DNA of 12,041 nt from Giesbergeria sp. (GCA_030690515.1 JAUYGP010000423.1:1-12041); one strand, 5' to 3'. Positions 1-6,951 are shown, numbered from the stretch's first letter. The notes: generated from the letters alone by a model not told the origin. A program made the numbers and translations.

Positions 1-377
1 GCGGGCTCAAAGCCCTCAAAGGCATACAGCCGCGTCAGCCCTAGGTAGTGCCGGGCATGCTCCACAGCGCGCACGCCCTGCACATCCATCATCACGGCCG
101 CCAGTTCGACCGGCCGGTGTGCATCCATGACAAAACTGCGCAGCTTCTCGAAGGCGTCCGGGCAGGTCGAGCAGTAGGTGGTGGTAAAGATGTACGCCGC
201 AGGCCGCGGGCCTTTTTCCACCAGCCTGGTCCAGGTGGTTTCGTCAAAATGCGCTACGGAACTGATAGCTATCGACGGTGACCTGGCAAGCGCCAGGGGC
301 TGATTCAAACCAAAAGCCAAAGCGCCGACCGCCAGGGCGACACAGGTGCTGCGCCGTTGTTTAGAACTTGATTTCAT
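1..377 (-). CDS. Secreted thioredoxin-fold (SCO/thioredoxin-like) protein, 3' end outside window
   Basis: An open frame of 125 codons starts at ATG 377 and runs off the left edge, so only the N-terminal part is seen. Residues 1-31 look like a signal peptide: basic MKSSSKQRR, a hydrophobic core, then LALA|R. The mature part has a thioredoxin-like strand followed by a redox-type CxxC site at 69-72 (TTYCSTCPDAFEKL). SCO copper chaperones carry CxxxC instead, so the exact subfamily is open. The start codon lies 17 nt inside the end of the upstream beta-propeller gene, which suggests translational coupling and makes this the last visible gene of the copper-type operon. A periplasmic thiol protein would fit copper handling or cysteine reduction in its partners (inference). 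Codons ~22-41, around the predicted cleavage site, coincide with a repeat copy. Confidence 0.75.
   Translation of the reverse strand, partial: MKSSSKQRRSTCVALAVGALAFGLNQPLALARSPSIAISSVAHFDETTWTRLVEKGPRPAAYIFTTTYCSTCPDAFEKLRSFVMDAHRPVELAAVMMDVQGVRAVEHARHYLGLTRLYAFEGFEP
255..312 (+). repeat. Dispersed repeat, copy A (inside a coding region)
   Basis: The stretch has TGATAGCT at 263-270 and AAGCGCCAG at 288-296, separated by 17 nt, the same geometry as the other four copies in the window. The middle is diverged from the others but forms a CCTGGC/GCCAGG stem. It lies within the start of the secreted thioredoxin-fold gene on the opposite strand. It is the least conserved copy, but the exact spacing supports homology. 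Confidence 0.55.
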
Positions 378-1644
378 GGACTCTGACCTCTGCTGCGTTA
401 CGCCACACTACCACCATGCGCTGACCCTGCTGCACCAGGCGCGGGAAATCGTTGTCTCCATCGACATGGCCCAGCACCTGCTCGCGAAACGTCTGCCCTC
501 CGTCGGCGGAAATCCAGGCCTTGAGCGTGCTGGTCATGCCGTCGGTGCTGCGCCAGACCACGGCCACCCGTTCGCCCTGCGCGGCTACATCGGCATGTTC
601 GGCGCGCGCGTCCGGTATCGTGCGTACCGTCTGCAGCCGGGGCGTGCCGTCTAGGGCCAGCCGGGCGTAGCGTACACCGGACACCTTATCGTCGCCTTCC
701 TGGCGGATACCGAACCAGACCGTATGGAATCCATCGGCCGCCTGCGCCAGCGCCGGGCCGTGGTGCGGGCAGCCATCCACCCGCCACTCGTCGTAAGTGG
801 CACGCACCACGTCGACAGGGGCCTCCCCGCGCAGCACGGCAAAGGCGTGGTCGCGCACATTGGGCTCGAACACATGCCGCCACATGGCCCGCATGGCCCC
901 ATCGCTGCCTACACCCAGCGCAATGCGACAGCACTCGCAAGAGTGGTCGGCCACCTTGGTGTCGGGACTGAAGGTGGCCCCGCCATCGCGCGAGATGTTG
1001 CGGTAAATGGCGGCCCCCCGGTAGCTGGATTTGCCGCCCACCTTAGGGGCGGCTTCCAGGTCCCGTTTGTCGATCCATACCGTGTGCAAGACACCTTCGG
1101 CATCGAAGCCCATGGACTCGAAGCGGTGGGTGATGATCTGGCGGTCGGCATGCACTGTGACAGGTGCCGCAAAATGCTGCCCCCCGTCCACCGAGCGCAG
1201 CAGCCGCACATAGCCCGTATTGGGCTTGGCCAGCGGCTGGGTGTAGGCAATCAGCACCGTGCCCTGGGGGCCAAAAATCAGCTTGGGATGGTTTTCGCCG
1301 TCGGCCGAAATCGCATCGCCCGCCGTATCCAGCACGCGCGGCGCCCCCCAGCGCAAGGGCTCTGTGCCCTGCGGGGCCAGGGCGTTTTGCACAAACAGAC
1401 GACCCTGGCCATCGAGACCTGCCAGCCACAGCGCGCCATCGGGCGACACCGCCACCCCCACGCCCAATGCGGGGCGGGGTTTGCGGGCTGCGGGTTTGCT
1501 GGCAGACGCCGCGGCCATGGCAGGTACCGGGCTGGCCACCGGGGAGTGCATATGCTGGGCGCCGCCGACGCTGCAGCACAGCGCCAGGGCCAGCCCACAG
1601 GCCCAACGCCCAGGGGATTGCAAAGCCGATTTCCATCGATTCAT
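361..1644 (-). CDS. Secreted Asp-box beta-propeller (sialidase-like fold) with Cys/His clusters
   Basis: The 427-residue product begins with a signal peptide (about residues 1-29, hydrophobic core around 15-26) and a mature end reading QHMHS. Three Asp-boxes (S-x-D-G-G-x-x-F) at 151-158, 218-225 and 379-386 indicate a BNR/sialidase-type beta-propeller. The general 'sialidase' label describes the fold; I see no support for sialic acid hydrolysis. Two Cys/His groups stand out: HSCECC at 234-239 and GCPHHGP at 291-297. With the N-terminal His-Met-His these are candidate metal ligands. ATG 1644 is preferred over upstream in-frame starts because an AGGAG sits 5 nt before it, and because a longer N-terminus would overlap the receptor gene and bury the signal peptide. 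It follows the TonB receptor by 8 nt and overlaps the next gene by 17 nt. A periplasmic copper-binding or delivery role is inferred from context. Confidence 0.85.
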   Translation of the reverse strand: MNRWKSALQSPGRWACGLALALCCSVGGAQHMHSPVASPVPAMAAASASKPAARKPRPALGVGVAVSPDGALWLAGLDGQGRLFVQNALAPQGTEPLRWGAPRVLDTAGDAISADGENHPKLIFGPQGTVLIAYTQPLAKPNTGYVRLLRSVDGGQHFAAPVTVHADRQIITHRFESMGFDAEGVLHTVWIDKRDLEAAPKVGGKSSYRGAAIYRNISRDGGATFSPDTKVADHSCECCRIALGVGSDGAMRAMWRHVFEPNVRDHAFAVLRGEAPVDVVRATYDEWRVDGCPHHGPALAQAADGFHTVWFGIRQEGDDKVSGVRYARLALDGTPRLQTVRTIPDARAEHADVAAQGERVAVVWRSTDGMTSTLKAWISADGGQTFREQVLGHVDGDNDFPRLVQQGQRMVVVWRNAAEVRVHEIKF

Positions 1645-1649
1645 GGCCG

Positions 1650-1655
1650 CTCCTA
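1650..1655 (-). promoter_or_regulatory. Ribosome binding site overlapping the TonB receptor stop
   Basis: On the minus strand the receptor's TAG stop (1655-1653) shares bases with an AGGAG (1654-1650) placed 5 nt before ATG 1644. A ribosome ending the receptor would cover this site, so translation of the beta-propeller is probably coupled to the receptor. It also decides the start of the downstream gene. Confidence 0.75.
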
Positions 1656-3974
1656 CTTCATGCTGTAACGCAGTTCGGTCTGCACCGAACGTTGTGGCAG
1701 GGTGTGCGCCTGCCAGGATTGCTGGTTGGTCACATTGTTCACGCCCAGCGCCCATTCCCAGTGCGGGGCAAATTTCCACACTGCTTTCAGATCGAGCTGG
1801 TTCACGCGCGAGACGCCGCCATAGGTGTCGGGGTTACTGTCGATGTTCAGCTCGGTGTTGTACGCACGGCCGCTCCAGCGCCAGGCGGCGCCCAGCAGCC
1901 ATTGCGCATTGGGCCGGTAGCTGGCCTGCACGGCGTAGCGCTGCTTGGGGATGCGCAGCCACTGTTTGCCCACCTGCGCCGGATTGGCCGCGTTGGCCTT
2001 GACCACAGCGTCCGTCCAGGTGGCACTGCCGCCAATGTCCAGGCCCCGAATGCCCACATCGCGCGCCTGCCACACCATCTCGATGCCCTGGGTCAGCACG
2101 CGGTCCACGTTGCTCACGCGGGTGATACTGGGGGTGACCGTACTGTCCGTCTGGCGCAGGATGGTGTCCTTCACGTCGTCGCGAAAATAGCTGGTGCGCA
2201 ACCAATGCTCGCCCCAGTATTTTTCTGCCGCCAGCTCGAACGAGCGCGACACTTCAGGCCGCAGGTTGGGGTCGCTGGTGGTGATGTTGCTGCCCGTCTT
2301 GGCGCCGTTGAACAGCTCATCCACGTTCGGAAAGCGCACACCGCGCCCATAGCTGGCCCGCAGGAGCAGGTCGTCGGCCACCGTCCACGCCAGCGAGAGC
2401 TTGGGACTGGTGGAATGCAGGCTGCGCTGGGCAAAGTTCTGCTGCGCCACGGGCGGCCCAGCGAAGAACTGCGAGCCATCGGTTGCATCAAAAGTCTCCA
2501 GCCGCACACCCGAGGTCAGCACCAGGTCGGGCGTGAGGCGCCAGGCGTCCTGGCCATAGAGGGCCGTGATGGTGGTGGTGCCGTTGAAGCGCTGATCCAG
2601 GGTGGACTCGGTGTACCGCCAGTCGCTGGAGTTGTTCACCACGTTGTTCAACTGGTATTGGTTGCGGTGCAGGCCAAACACCAGGGCATGGCGGCCTGCG
2701 CCAAAGTCGCCGGCCGTGGGGGTGTAGGTGGTTTGCAATTCCAGCGTGTTCCAGCCCGTGCCGTCGCGCCGCGTCACCGTGCCCGCGCCGCCCAGGTCGG
2801 CCAGGGGCTGCGCCAGATCGGCCTGCCGGTTGGCATCGCTGAGCATTTTGTAGTCGGTCAGCATCACGGAGGCGTTCCAGCCCGTCGCGTGCTTTGTTTT
2901 CCAGGTGGCACCGAGCTGGCGGTGGCGTTCGTCGCGCTGGCTGGGGGCAAAAGCGTTGGCCGCGACGTTGAACCGGTTGACGCCATCGTTCACCACCCCG
3001 CTCCAGATGGGTTTGCCTGCTGCGTCGCGCAGGTAGGTCATGGTGCGCACCGTGCTGTCGCTGCGCCACAGGGACACGCGCCCTTCGATTTCCTGGGTGG
3101 ACGAAATCTCGTAGCCCATGCGCAGGTTCACGGTGTCCTGCAGGCTGTGGTCGCTGCCTGTGGCTCCAAAAATGGCGCGCTCGCGCCCCTGGGAGTCGCG
3201 GTCGTAACGAATGCCCGTGACCGGGGTGCCCGTGGTGGGCGCGGCAAAGGCACCGCTGGTGGCGCCCCGCACCGCGTTGGCGTAACCCATGGGGTGGCCC
3301 TGGCTGTCCTGGTGCTGCACACCCAGCGCCATCCAGAGCCCGGAATCGAGGCGCGAGGCAATGCGCGCCGACAACTGCTTGCTGCCATAGCTCTCGTGGG
3401 TGCCGTACTCGTCGAAAGACTGCCGGTTGTATTTGATGCTGGCCGAGGCCTCCAGCCCCCGGGGCTTGCGTTCGGTCACCACCATGGTGGTGCCGATGGA
3501 GTTGCCGGGGTAGATGGCCGAGTACGGGCCGTACAAGGCATCGACCCGCTCGATGGCCTCCACGTTGATCATGTTCCAGCGCGGGGCATCAAAGCGCCCG
3601 AGAAAGTTGGAGATCAGATAGCCGTCGAGGTACACCAGCGCCCGGCCCGGTTGCAGCGTGCCAAAGCTGCGCCCGCCAATATTGGCATTGCGGTCGCCCA
3701 GGTAGCGCTTGCGCACGGTGGTGCTGGGCAGCAGGCTGGCGGCGTCTTCCGGGTTGAAGATGTTTTGCGCCTCCAGCTCTTGCGCGGTTTTGCTGGCGGT
3801 GCTGTTGGGCAGGTTGGGGTCCAGTTGCGAGCGTGTCTCGGTCACGCTGATGGTTTGCAATTGGGACTCGGTGGCAATGCCTTGGGCCAGGCCCCAGGCG
3901 GGGAACAAAGCCAGGGCCGCAGCCAGAGGGGCTAGGCGCAGGGCCGGGCCGGAAGAAAAACGAGGGTTTCGCAC
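1653..3974 (-). CDS. TonB-dependent outer-membrane receptor (BfrG/OprC-like context, probably copper-related)
   Basis: The 773-residue product has a signal peptide ending about AWGLA|Q (residue 30), a TonB-box-like TISVTE near 41-46, a plug domain (about 55-165, with GGRSFGTL, VYLDGYL and ERVDALYGPYSAIYPGN), and a 22-strand-type barrel with alternating aromatic strands to the end. Length is normal for siderophore/metal receptors. The substrate is not readable from sequence; copper is inferred because a DUF2946/CruR-like gene precedes it and metal-binding-type secreted proteins follow. The start is GTG at 3974, with GGAG 7 nt upstream (3985-3982). The barrel ends ...ELRYSMK: the usual terminal Phe/Trp recognised by the BAM complex is absent, and the stop codon is instead shared with the next gene's ribosome binding site. 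It is expected to need TonB-ExbB-ExbD encoded elsewhere. Confidence 0.93.
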   Translation of the reverse strand: MRNPRFSSGPALRLAPLAAALALFPAWGLAQGIATESQLQTISVTETRSQLDPNLPNSTASKTAQELEAQNIFNPEDAASLLPSTTVRKRYLGDRNANIGGRSFGTLQPGRALVYLDGYLISNFLGRFDAPRWNMINVEAIERVDALYGPYSAIYPGNSIGTTMVVTERKPRGLEASASIKYNRQSFDEYGTHESYGSKQLSARIASRLDSGLWMALGVQHQDSQGHPMGYANAVRGATSGAFAAPTTGTPVTGIRYDRDSQGRERAIFGATGSDHSLQDTVNLRMGYEISSTQEIEGRVSLWRSDSTVRTMTYLRDAAGKPIWSGVVNDGVNRFNVAANAFAPSQRDERHRQLGATWKTKHATGWNASVMLTDYKMLSDANRQADLAQPLADLGGAGTVTRRDGTGWNTLELQTTYTPTAGDFGAGRHALVFGLHRNQYQLNNVVNNSSDWRYTESTLDQRFNGTTTITALYGQDAWRLTPDLVLTSGVRLETFDATDGSQFFAGPPVAQQNFAQRSLHSTSPKLSLAWTVADDLLLRASYGRGVRFPNVDELFNGAKTGSNITTSDPNLRPEVSRSFELAAEKYWGEHWLRTSYFRDDVKDTILRQTDSTVTPSITRVSNVDRVLTQGIEMVWQARDVGIRGLDIGGSATWTDAVVKANAANPAQVGKQWLRIPKQRYAVQASYRPNAQWLLGAAWRWSGRAYNTELNIDSNPDTYGGVSRVNQLDLKAVWKFAPHWEWALGVNNVTNQQSWQAHTLPQRSVQTELRYSMK

Positions 3975-3981
3975 GAATACA

Positions 3982-3985
3982 CTCC
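3982..3985 (-). promoter_or_regulatory. Ribosome binding site for the GTG-started TonB receptor
   Basis: GGAG on the minus strand, 7 nt before GTG 3974. No ATG at a suitable distance gives a better N-terminus, and the signal peptide begins directly at this GTG. The site abuts the end of repeat copy B, so the repeat fills the space between the leader gene and this ribosome binding site. Confidence 0.7.
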
Positions 3986-3990
3986 AGAAA

Positions 3991-4050
3991 TACCAGTCAA
4001 AAATGCTTCAATCGCCCTATTCACGAGCGCAAGCAGCTATGAAAAAGATA
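3991..4050 (-). repeat. Dispersed repeat, copy B (in the leader-receptor gap)
   Basis: Read on the minus strand it has CATAGCTGCTTGCGCT followed, 17 nt after ATAGCT, by GGGCGATTG and then a T-rich end (CATTTTTGACTGG). This matches the other copies in order and spacing. It occupies almost the whole 78-nt gap between the DUF2946/CruR-like gene and the TonB receptor. There is no strong GC hairpin followed by a T-run, so I do not call it an intrinsic terminator. Confidence 0.75.
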
Positions 4051-4052
4051 GT

Positions 4053-4475
4053 TCAGGGGAGCGCAGGCGGGCCGCGCGGCGGCGGCACAGTGACCCGGCC
4101 GGCCGCAAGTGCGACCACCGGCGTATAGGACGGCAGCGGAGCAGCGCCCAGCGCAGCCCGTTGCAGGCTCCAGGGCGACGGTGCGGGCACGGGTGCCAGG
4201 CGATCGGCACAGAGCAGGCACATTGGGCAGTCCACCCGCATGTCGGAGAGCGGTTGCCCCGAGGACGCATCCGATGCCTGCGAGGCGTCCATCCACTGCA
4301 TGCCCATGCTGGTGCAAATCTCCATGCCCACCGGCGTGCGATTGGACGCCAGCGCGTGCGATACGGTCGAGCCCAGCGCGCCAAACACCGCCAGCAACAC
4401 GGCCAGCCACAGCCACACCACGCGGCGCAGCAGCGCAAAGGGCACAGGGGGAAGGGCGTGGAGGCGGGCATTCAT
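4053..4475 (-). CDS. cruR: DUF2946 protein, CruR-like copper-responsive leader
   Basis: The 140-residue product has a single N-terminal membrane/signal segment (about 18-43, VWLWLAVLLAVFGALG), a DUF2946-type MEICTSMGMQW motif, a CPMCLLC cluster (CxxC) in the middle, and a C-terminus VPPPRGPPALP. In Bordetella pertussis the DUF2946 protein CruR heads the bfrG operon. There, copper binding to the CxxC of the nascent chain relieves translation arrest at a C-terminal RAPP motif and causes Rho-dependent termination before the transporter gene. Here the CxxC is present, the arrest motif would be RGPP (Ala to Gly), and a TonB receptor lies 78 nt downstream, so the same role is likely. The gene starts at ATG 4475 with no good Shine-Dalgarno. 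Assignment to DUF2946 is firm; the regulatory role is by analogy and the symbol is provisional. Confidence 0.82.
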   Translation of the reverse strand: MNARLHALPPVPFALLRRVVWLWLAVLLAVFGALGSTVSHALASNRTPVGMEICTSMGMQWMDASQASDASSGQPLSDMRVDCPMCLLCADRLAPVPAPSPWSLQRAALGAAPLPSYTPVVALAAGRVTVPPPRGPPALP

Positions 4476-4501
4476 GGGGAAAACCCCGGGATTCTACGGC
4501 C

Positions 4502-4520
4502 CCGGACGAGAATCATTACC
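4502..4520. promoter_or_regulatory. Fur-box-like sequence in the divergent promoter region
   Basis: The 19 nt match 12 of 19 positions of the classical Fur box GATAATGATAATCATTATC; the right half (GAGAATCATTACC, 4508-4520) is nearly complete while the left half is poor. It lies in the 53-nt gap between the divergent starts of the copper-type operon (4475) and the molybdenum oxidoreductase (4529), where an operator could act on either. No convincing -35/-10 pair could be placed on either strand. Candidate only. Confidence 0.35.
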
Positions 4521-4528
4521 ATGGCGCC

Positions 4529-6736
4529 ATGTCCCTCGTGCAAGCTCCCGCCGCCCCGGCCCCTGCGACCGCCAGCGAAAGCATCATCTCCATCACCCCG
4601 TCCCGGCAGGTGCGCGGCGCCTGCCCGCACGACTGCCCTGACACCTGCGCCCTGCTGACCACGGTGGAGAACGGCGTGGCCGTGCGTGTGCAGGGCAACC
4701 CCGCGCACGCGCAGACGGGCGGCGTGCTGTGCGCCAAAGTCTCCAAATACCCTGAGCGCACCTACCACGCAGAGCGCATCCTCACGCCCCTGAAACGCAG
4801 CGGCCCCAAGGGCAGCGACCAGTTCACGCCCGTGGGCTGGGATCAGGCGCTGCGCGATATCGCTGCGCGCCTGGGCGCCATCGCGGCGCGCGAGCCGCAG
4901 GCCATCCAGCCCTACAGCTATGCCGGCACCATGGGCCTGGTGCAGAGCGAGAGCATGGACCGGCGCTTCTTTCACCGCCTGGGCGCCTCGTTGCTGGACC
5001 GCACCATCTGCGCCACGGCGGGCGGCGAAGGCCTGGCACACACGCTGGGCAGCAAGGTGGGCATGCGGGTGGAGTTCTTTGCCGAGGCGAAGCTCATCCT
5101 CATCTGGGGCAGCAACTCCATCGGCAGCAACCTGCACTTCTGGCGCCATGCGCAGCAGGCCAAGCGCGATGGCGCCAAGCTGGTGTGCATTGACCCGCGC
5201 AAGAGCGAAACCGCTGAGAAATGCCAGGAGCACCTCCAGCTTCTGCCCGGCACCGACGCCGCGCTGGCGCTGGCGCTGATGCACGAGCTCATCGTGCACG
5301 ACTGGCTCGACCACGACTACATCGCCCGCCACACCGTGGGCTGGGAGCTGCTGCGCGAACGTGCCCTGCAATGGCCGCCCGAGCGCGCCGCGCAGGTGTG
5401 CGGCGTGCCGGTGGAACAAATCCGCCAGCTCGCGCGCGATTACGGCACCACCCGGCCCGCCGCCATCCGCATGAACTACGGCGTGCAGCGCGTGCACGGG
5501 GGTGCCAACGCGGTGCGCGCCATTGCCTGCCTGCCCGCACTCACGGGCGCCTGGCGCCACCGGGCGGGCGGCGTGCTGTTGTCCAGCTCAGGCACGTTTC
5601 CCGTGGACCGCGCTGCGTTGCAGCGCCCCGACCTGCTGGCGGGCCGCACCCCGCGCACCATCAACATGGTGACGATTGGCGACGACCTGCTGCGCACAGC
5701 CTCTGAGACATTCGGCCCGAAGATCGAGGCGCTGGTCGTCTACAACAGTAACCCCGTGGCCGTGGCGCCCGAGTCGGGCAAGGTGGTGCAGGGCTTTGCG
5801 CGCGAAGACCTCTTCACCGTGGTGCTGGAGCACTTCCAGACCGACACGGCCGACTACGCGGACTACATCCTGCCCGCCACCACACAGCTCGAACACTGGG
5901 ACGTACACCTGGCCTACGGCCACACCGATGTGTTGCTGAACGAACCGGCCATTGCCCCGCAAGGCCAGGCCCGCAGCAACGCGCACATCTTCCGCGACCT
6001 GGCCGCGCACATGGGTTTCACCGAGCCGTGCTTTGCCGACAGCGACGAAGACCTGTGCCGCCAGGCCTACGGCGCCAAGGTGGATTTCAACGAATTACTG
6101 GCGCAGGGCTTCGCGCCACTGGGCGGGCCGGATGCGCCGTTCGCCGAGGGCGGCTTTCCCACGCCTTCGGGCCGCTGCGAATTTTTCAGCGAGCGCCTGG
6201 CCGCGCAAGGTCTGGACGGACTACCGAACCATGTGCCCAATCACGAGGCTGCGGGCACATCAGCACAGTACCCGCTGGCCATGATCTCGCCGCCCGCGCG
6301 CAACTTTCTCAACTCCACCTTCGTGAACGTGTCCAGCCTGCAGGGCATCGAGAAGCGCCCGCTGCTGGAGATCCACCCCGAAGACGCCACCGCGCGCGGC
6401 ATTCACGAGGGCAGCGTGGTACGCGTGTTCAACGACCGGGGCAGCTACCGCTGCCACGCCACGGTGAGCGAGCGCGCCCGGCCCGGCGTGGTCAATGGCC
6501 TGGGTATCTGGTGGCGCAAGATGGGGCTGGACGGTACCAACGTGAACCAGCTCACCAGCCAGGCGCTGACCGACCTGGGGCGGGGGCCGACCTTCTATGA
6601 CTGTCTGGTGGAGGTGGAGCGCGACACAGCGCCCCCAGAATATATCAAATTGATAGCTGCTAACGCTTATCCAGCAAGCGCCAGAGCCACTTTTTACCTG
6701 ATTTTTACGGGGCGATCGACTCAACCACGCCAGTAG
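4529..6736 (+). CDS. Molybdopterin [4Fe-4S] oxidoreductase, DMSO reductase superfamily
   Basis: The 735-residue product has the N-terminal cluster motif C32-x3-C36-x3-C40-x27-C68 (CPHDCPDTC...LCAK) for one [4Fe-4S] centre. The Mo/W-bis-PGD domains follow (LIWGSNSIGSNLHFW about 190-205, CIDPRKSET, YNSNPVAVAPESG, PATTQLEHWD), then a C-terminal molydopterin-dinucleotide-binding domain (ISPPARNFLNSTF...VRVFNDRGS). Cys161 in DRTICATAGG is a possible metal ligand. There is no Tat or Sec signal, so it should be cytoplasmic. Substrate unknown; no partner FeS or membrane subunit is adjacent. ATG 4529 is chosen over the out-of-frame ATG 4521 and over upstream in-frame codons that lie antisense to the leader gene; no clear Shine-Dalgarno is seen. 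Residues from about 705 to 735 are encoded by a repeat copy and by the antisense strand of the next gene, so the native end was probably near VEVERDTAPP. Confidence 0.93.
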   Translation: MSLVQAPAAPAPATASESIISITPSRQVRGACPHDCPDTCALLTTVENGVAVRVQGNPAHAQTGGVLCAKVSKYPERTYHAERILTPLKRSGPKGSDQFTPVGWDQALRDIAARLGAIAAREPQAIQPYSYAGTMGLVQSESMDRRFFHRLGASLLDRTICATAGGEGLAHTLGSKVGMRVEFFAEAKLILIWGSNSIGSNLHFWRHAQQAKRDGAKLVCIDPRKSETAEKCQEHLQLLPGTDAALALALMHELIVHDWLDHDYIARHTVGWELLRERALQWPPERAAQVCGVPVEQIRQLARDYGTTRPAAIRMNYGVQRVHGGANAVRAIACLPALTGAWRHRAGGVLLSSSGTFPVDRAALQRPDLLAGRTPRTINMVTIGDDLLRTASETFGPKIEALVVYNSNPVAVAPESGKVVQGFAREDLFTVVLEHFQTDTADYADYILPATTQLEHWDVHLAYGHTDVLLNEPAIAPQGQARSNAHIFRDLAAHMGFTEPCFADSDEDLCRQAYGAKVDFNELLAQGFAPLGGPDAPFAEGGFPTPSGRCEFFSERLAAQGLDGLPNHVPNHEAAGTSAQYPLAMISPPARNFLNSTFVNVSSLQGIEKRPLLEIHPEDATARGIHEGSVVRVFNDRGSYRCHATVSERARPGVVNGLGIWWRKMGLDGTNVNQLTSQALTDLGRGPTFYDCLVEVERDTAPPEYIKLIAANAYPASARATFYLIFTGRSTQPRQ
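6645..6708 (+). repeat. Dispersed repeat, copy C (forms the 3' end of the oxidoreductase gene)
   Basis: TGATAGCT at 6651-6658, then 17 nt, then AAGCGCCAG at 6676-6684, followed by a T-rich stretch ending CTGATTTTT. CGCTT...AAGCG can pair as a short stem. This is the best preserved copy and serves as the reference for the others. It is read through in frame by the oxidoreductase gene. Confidence 0.8.
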
Positions 6737-6951
6737 TTGTTAGCAGCCGAAACGGTCTGGAAGTTGATGGCAATCACCTGCGAAGCGGCCGTCAGACCGT
6801 CGGCCGACTGGGCGTACTCGGGGCGCAGTTGCTTGAGCGTTTCCATGTCGGGCTGGGTGTACTTCACGCCACGGCGGCTGAGCGTAATCGCCAGTTCAAA
6901 GCCTTCTTGCGGCGTGGCGGTGATGAGCGAGGGCAACCAGGTATCGGCCAT
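6721..6951 (-). CDS. Conserved-looking small protein of unknown function (76 aa)
   Basis: A 76-residue soluble protein starts at ATG 6951 with a strong AAGGAG 5 nt upstream, which rules out the longer in-frame start further left. It has no signal peptide, membrane segment or cysteine. Visible features are an N-terminal WLPSLITATPQEGFELAITL stretch, a central helix-rich part (DMETLKQLRPEYAQSADGL) and an aromatic end (NNYWRG). I do not recognise the family. It stands alone: the upstream gene ends 252 nt away and the convergent oxidoreductase overlaps its last 16 nt. The good ribosome binding site and normal codon use argue that it is a real gene. Confidence 0.75.
   Translation of the reverse strand: MADTWLPSLITATPQEGFELAITLSRRGVKYTQPDMETLKQLRPEYAQSADGLTAASQVIAINFQTVSAANNYWRG

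Noticed and set aside
361..1644. Literal sialidase (neuraminidase) function
   Set aside because: Only Asp-boxes and fold point there; I see no catalytic Arg triad/Tyr-Glu arrangement I could place, and the neighbours are metal-uptake type genes.
1645..1779. N-terminal extension of the beta-propeller upstream of ATG 1644
   Set aside because: It would overlap the receptor's last codons and move the signal peptide inward; ATG 1644 has its own AGGAG.
1164..3935. Long open frame (923 codons) on the plus strand opposite the TonB receptor
   Set aside because: It is antisense to a clear receptor gene with signal peptide, plug and barrel; the translation is Gly/Ala/His/Val-rich low-complexity text typical of the shadow frame in GC-rich DNA.
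4472..5560. Minus-strand open frame (362 codons) opposite the molybdenum oxidoreductase
   Set aside because: Antisense shadow of codon-biased coding sequence; no motif, no ribosome binding site.
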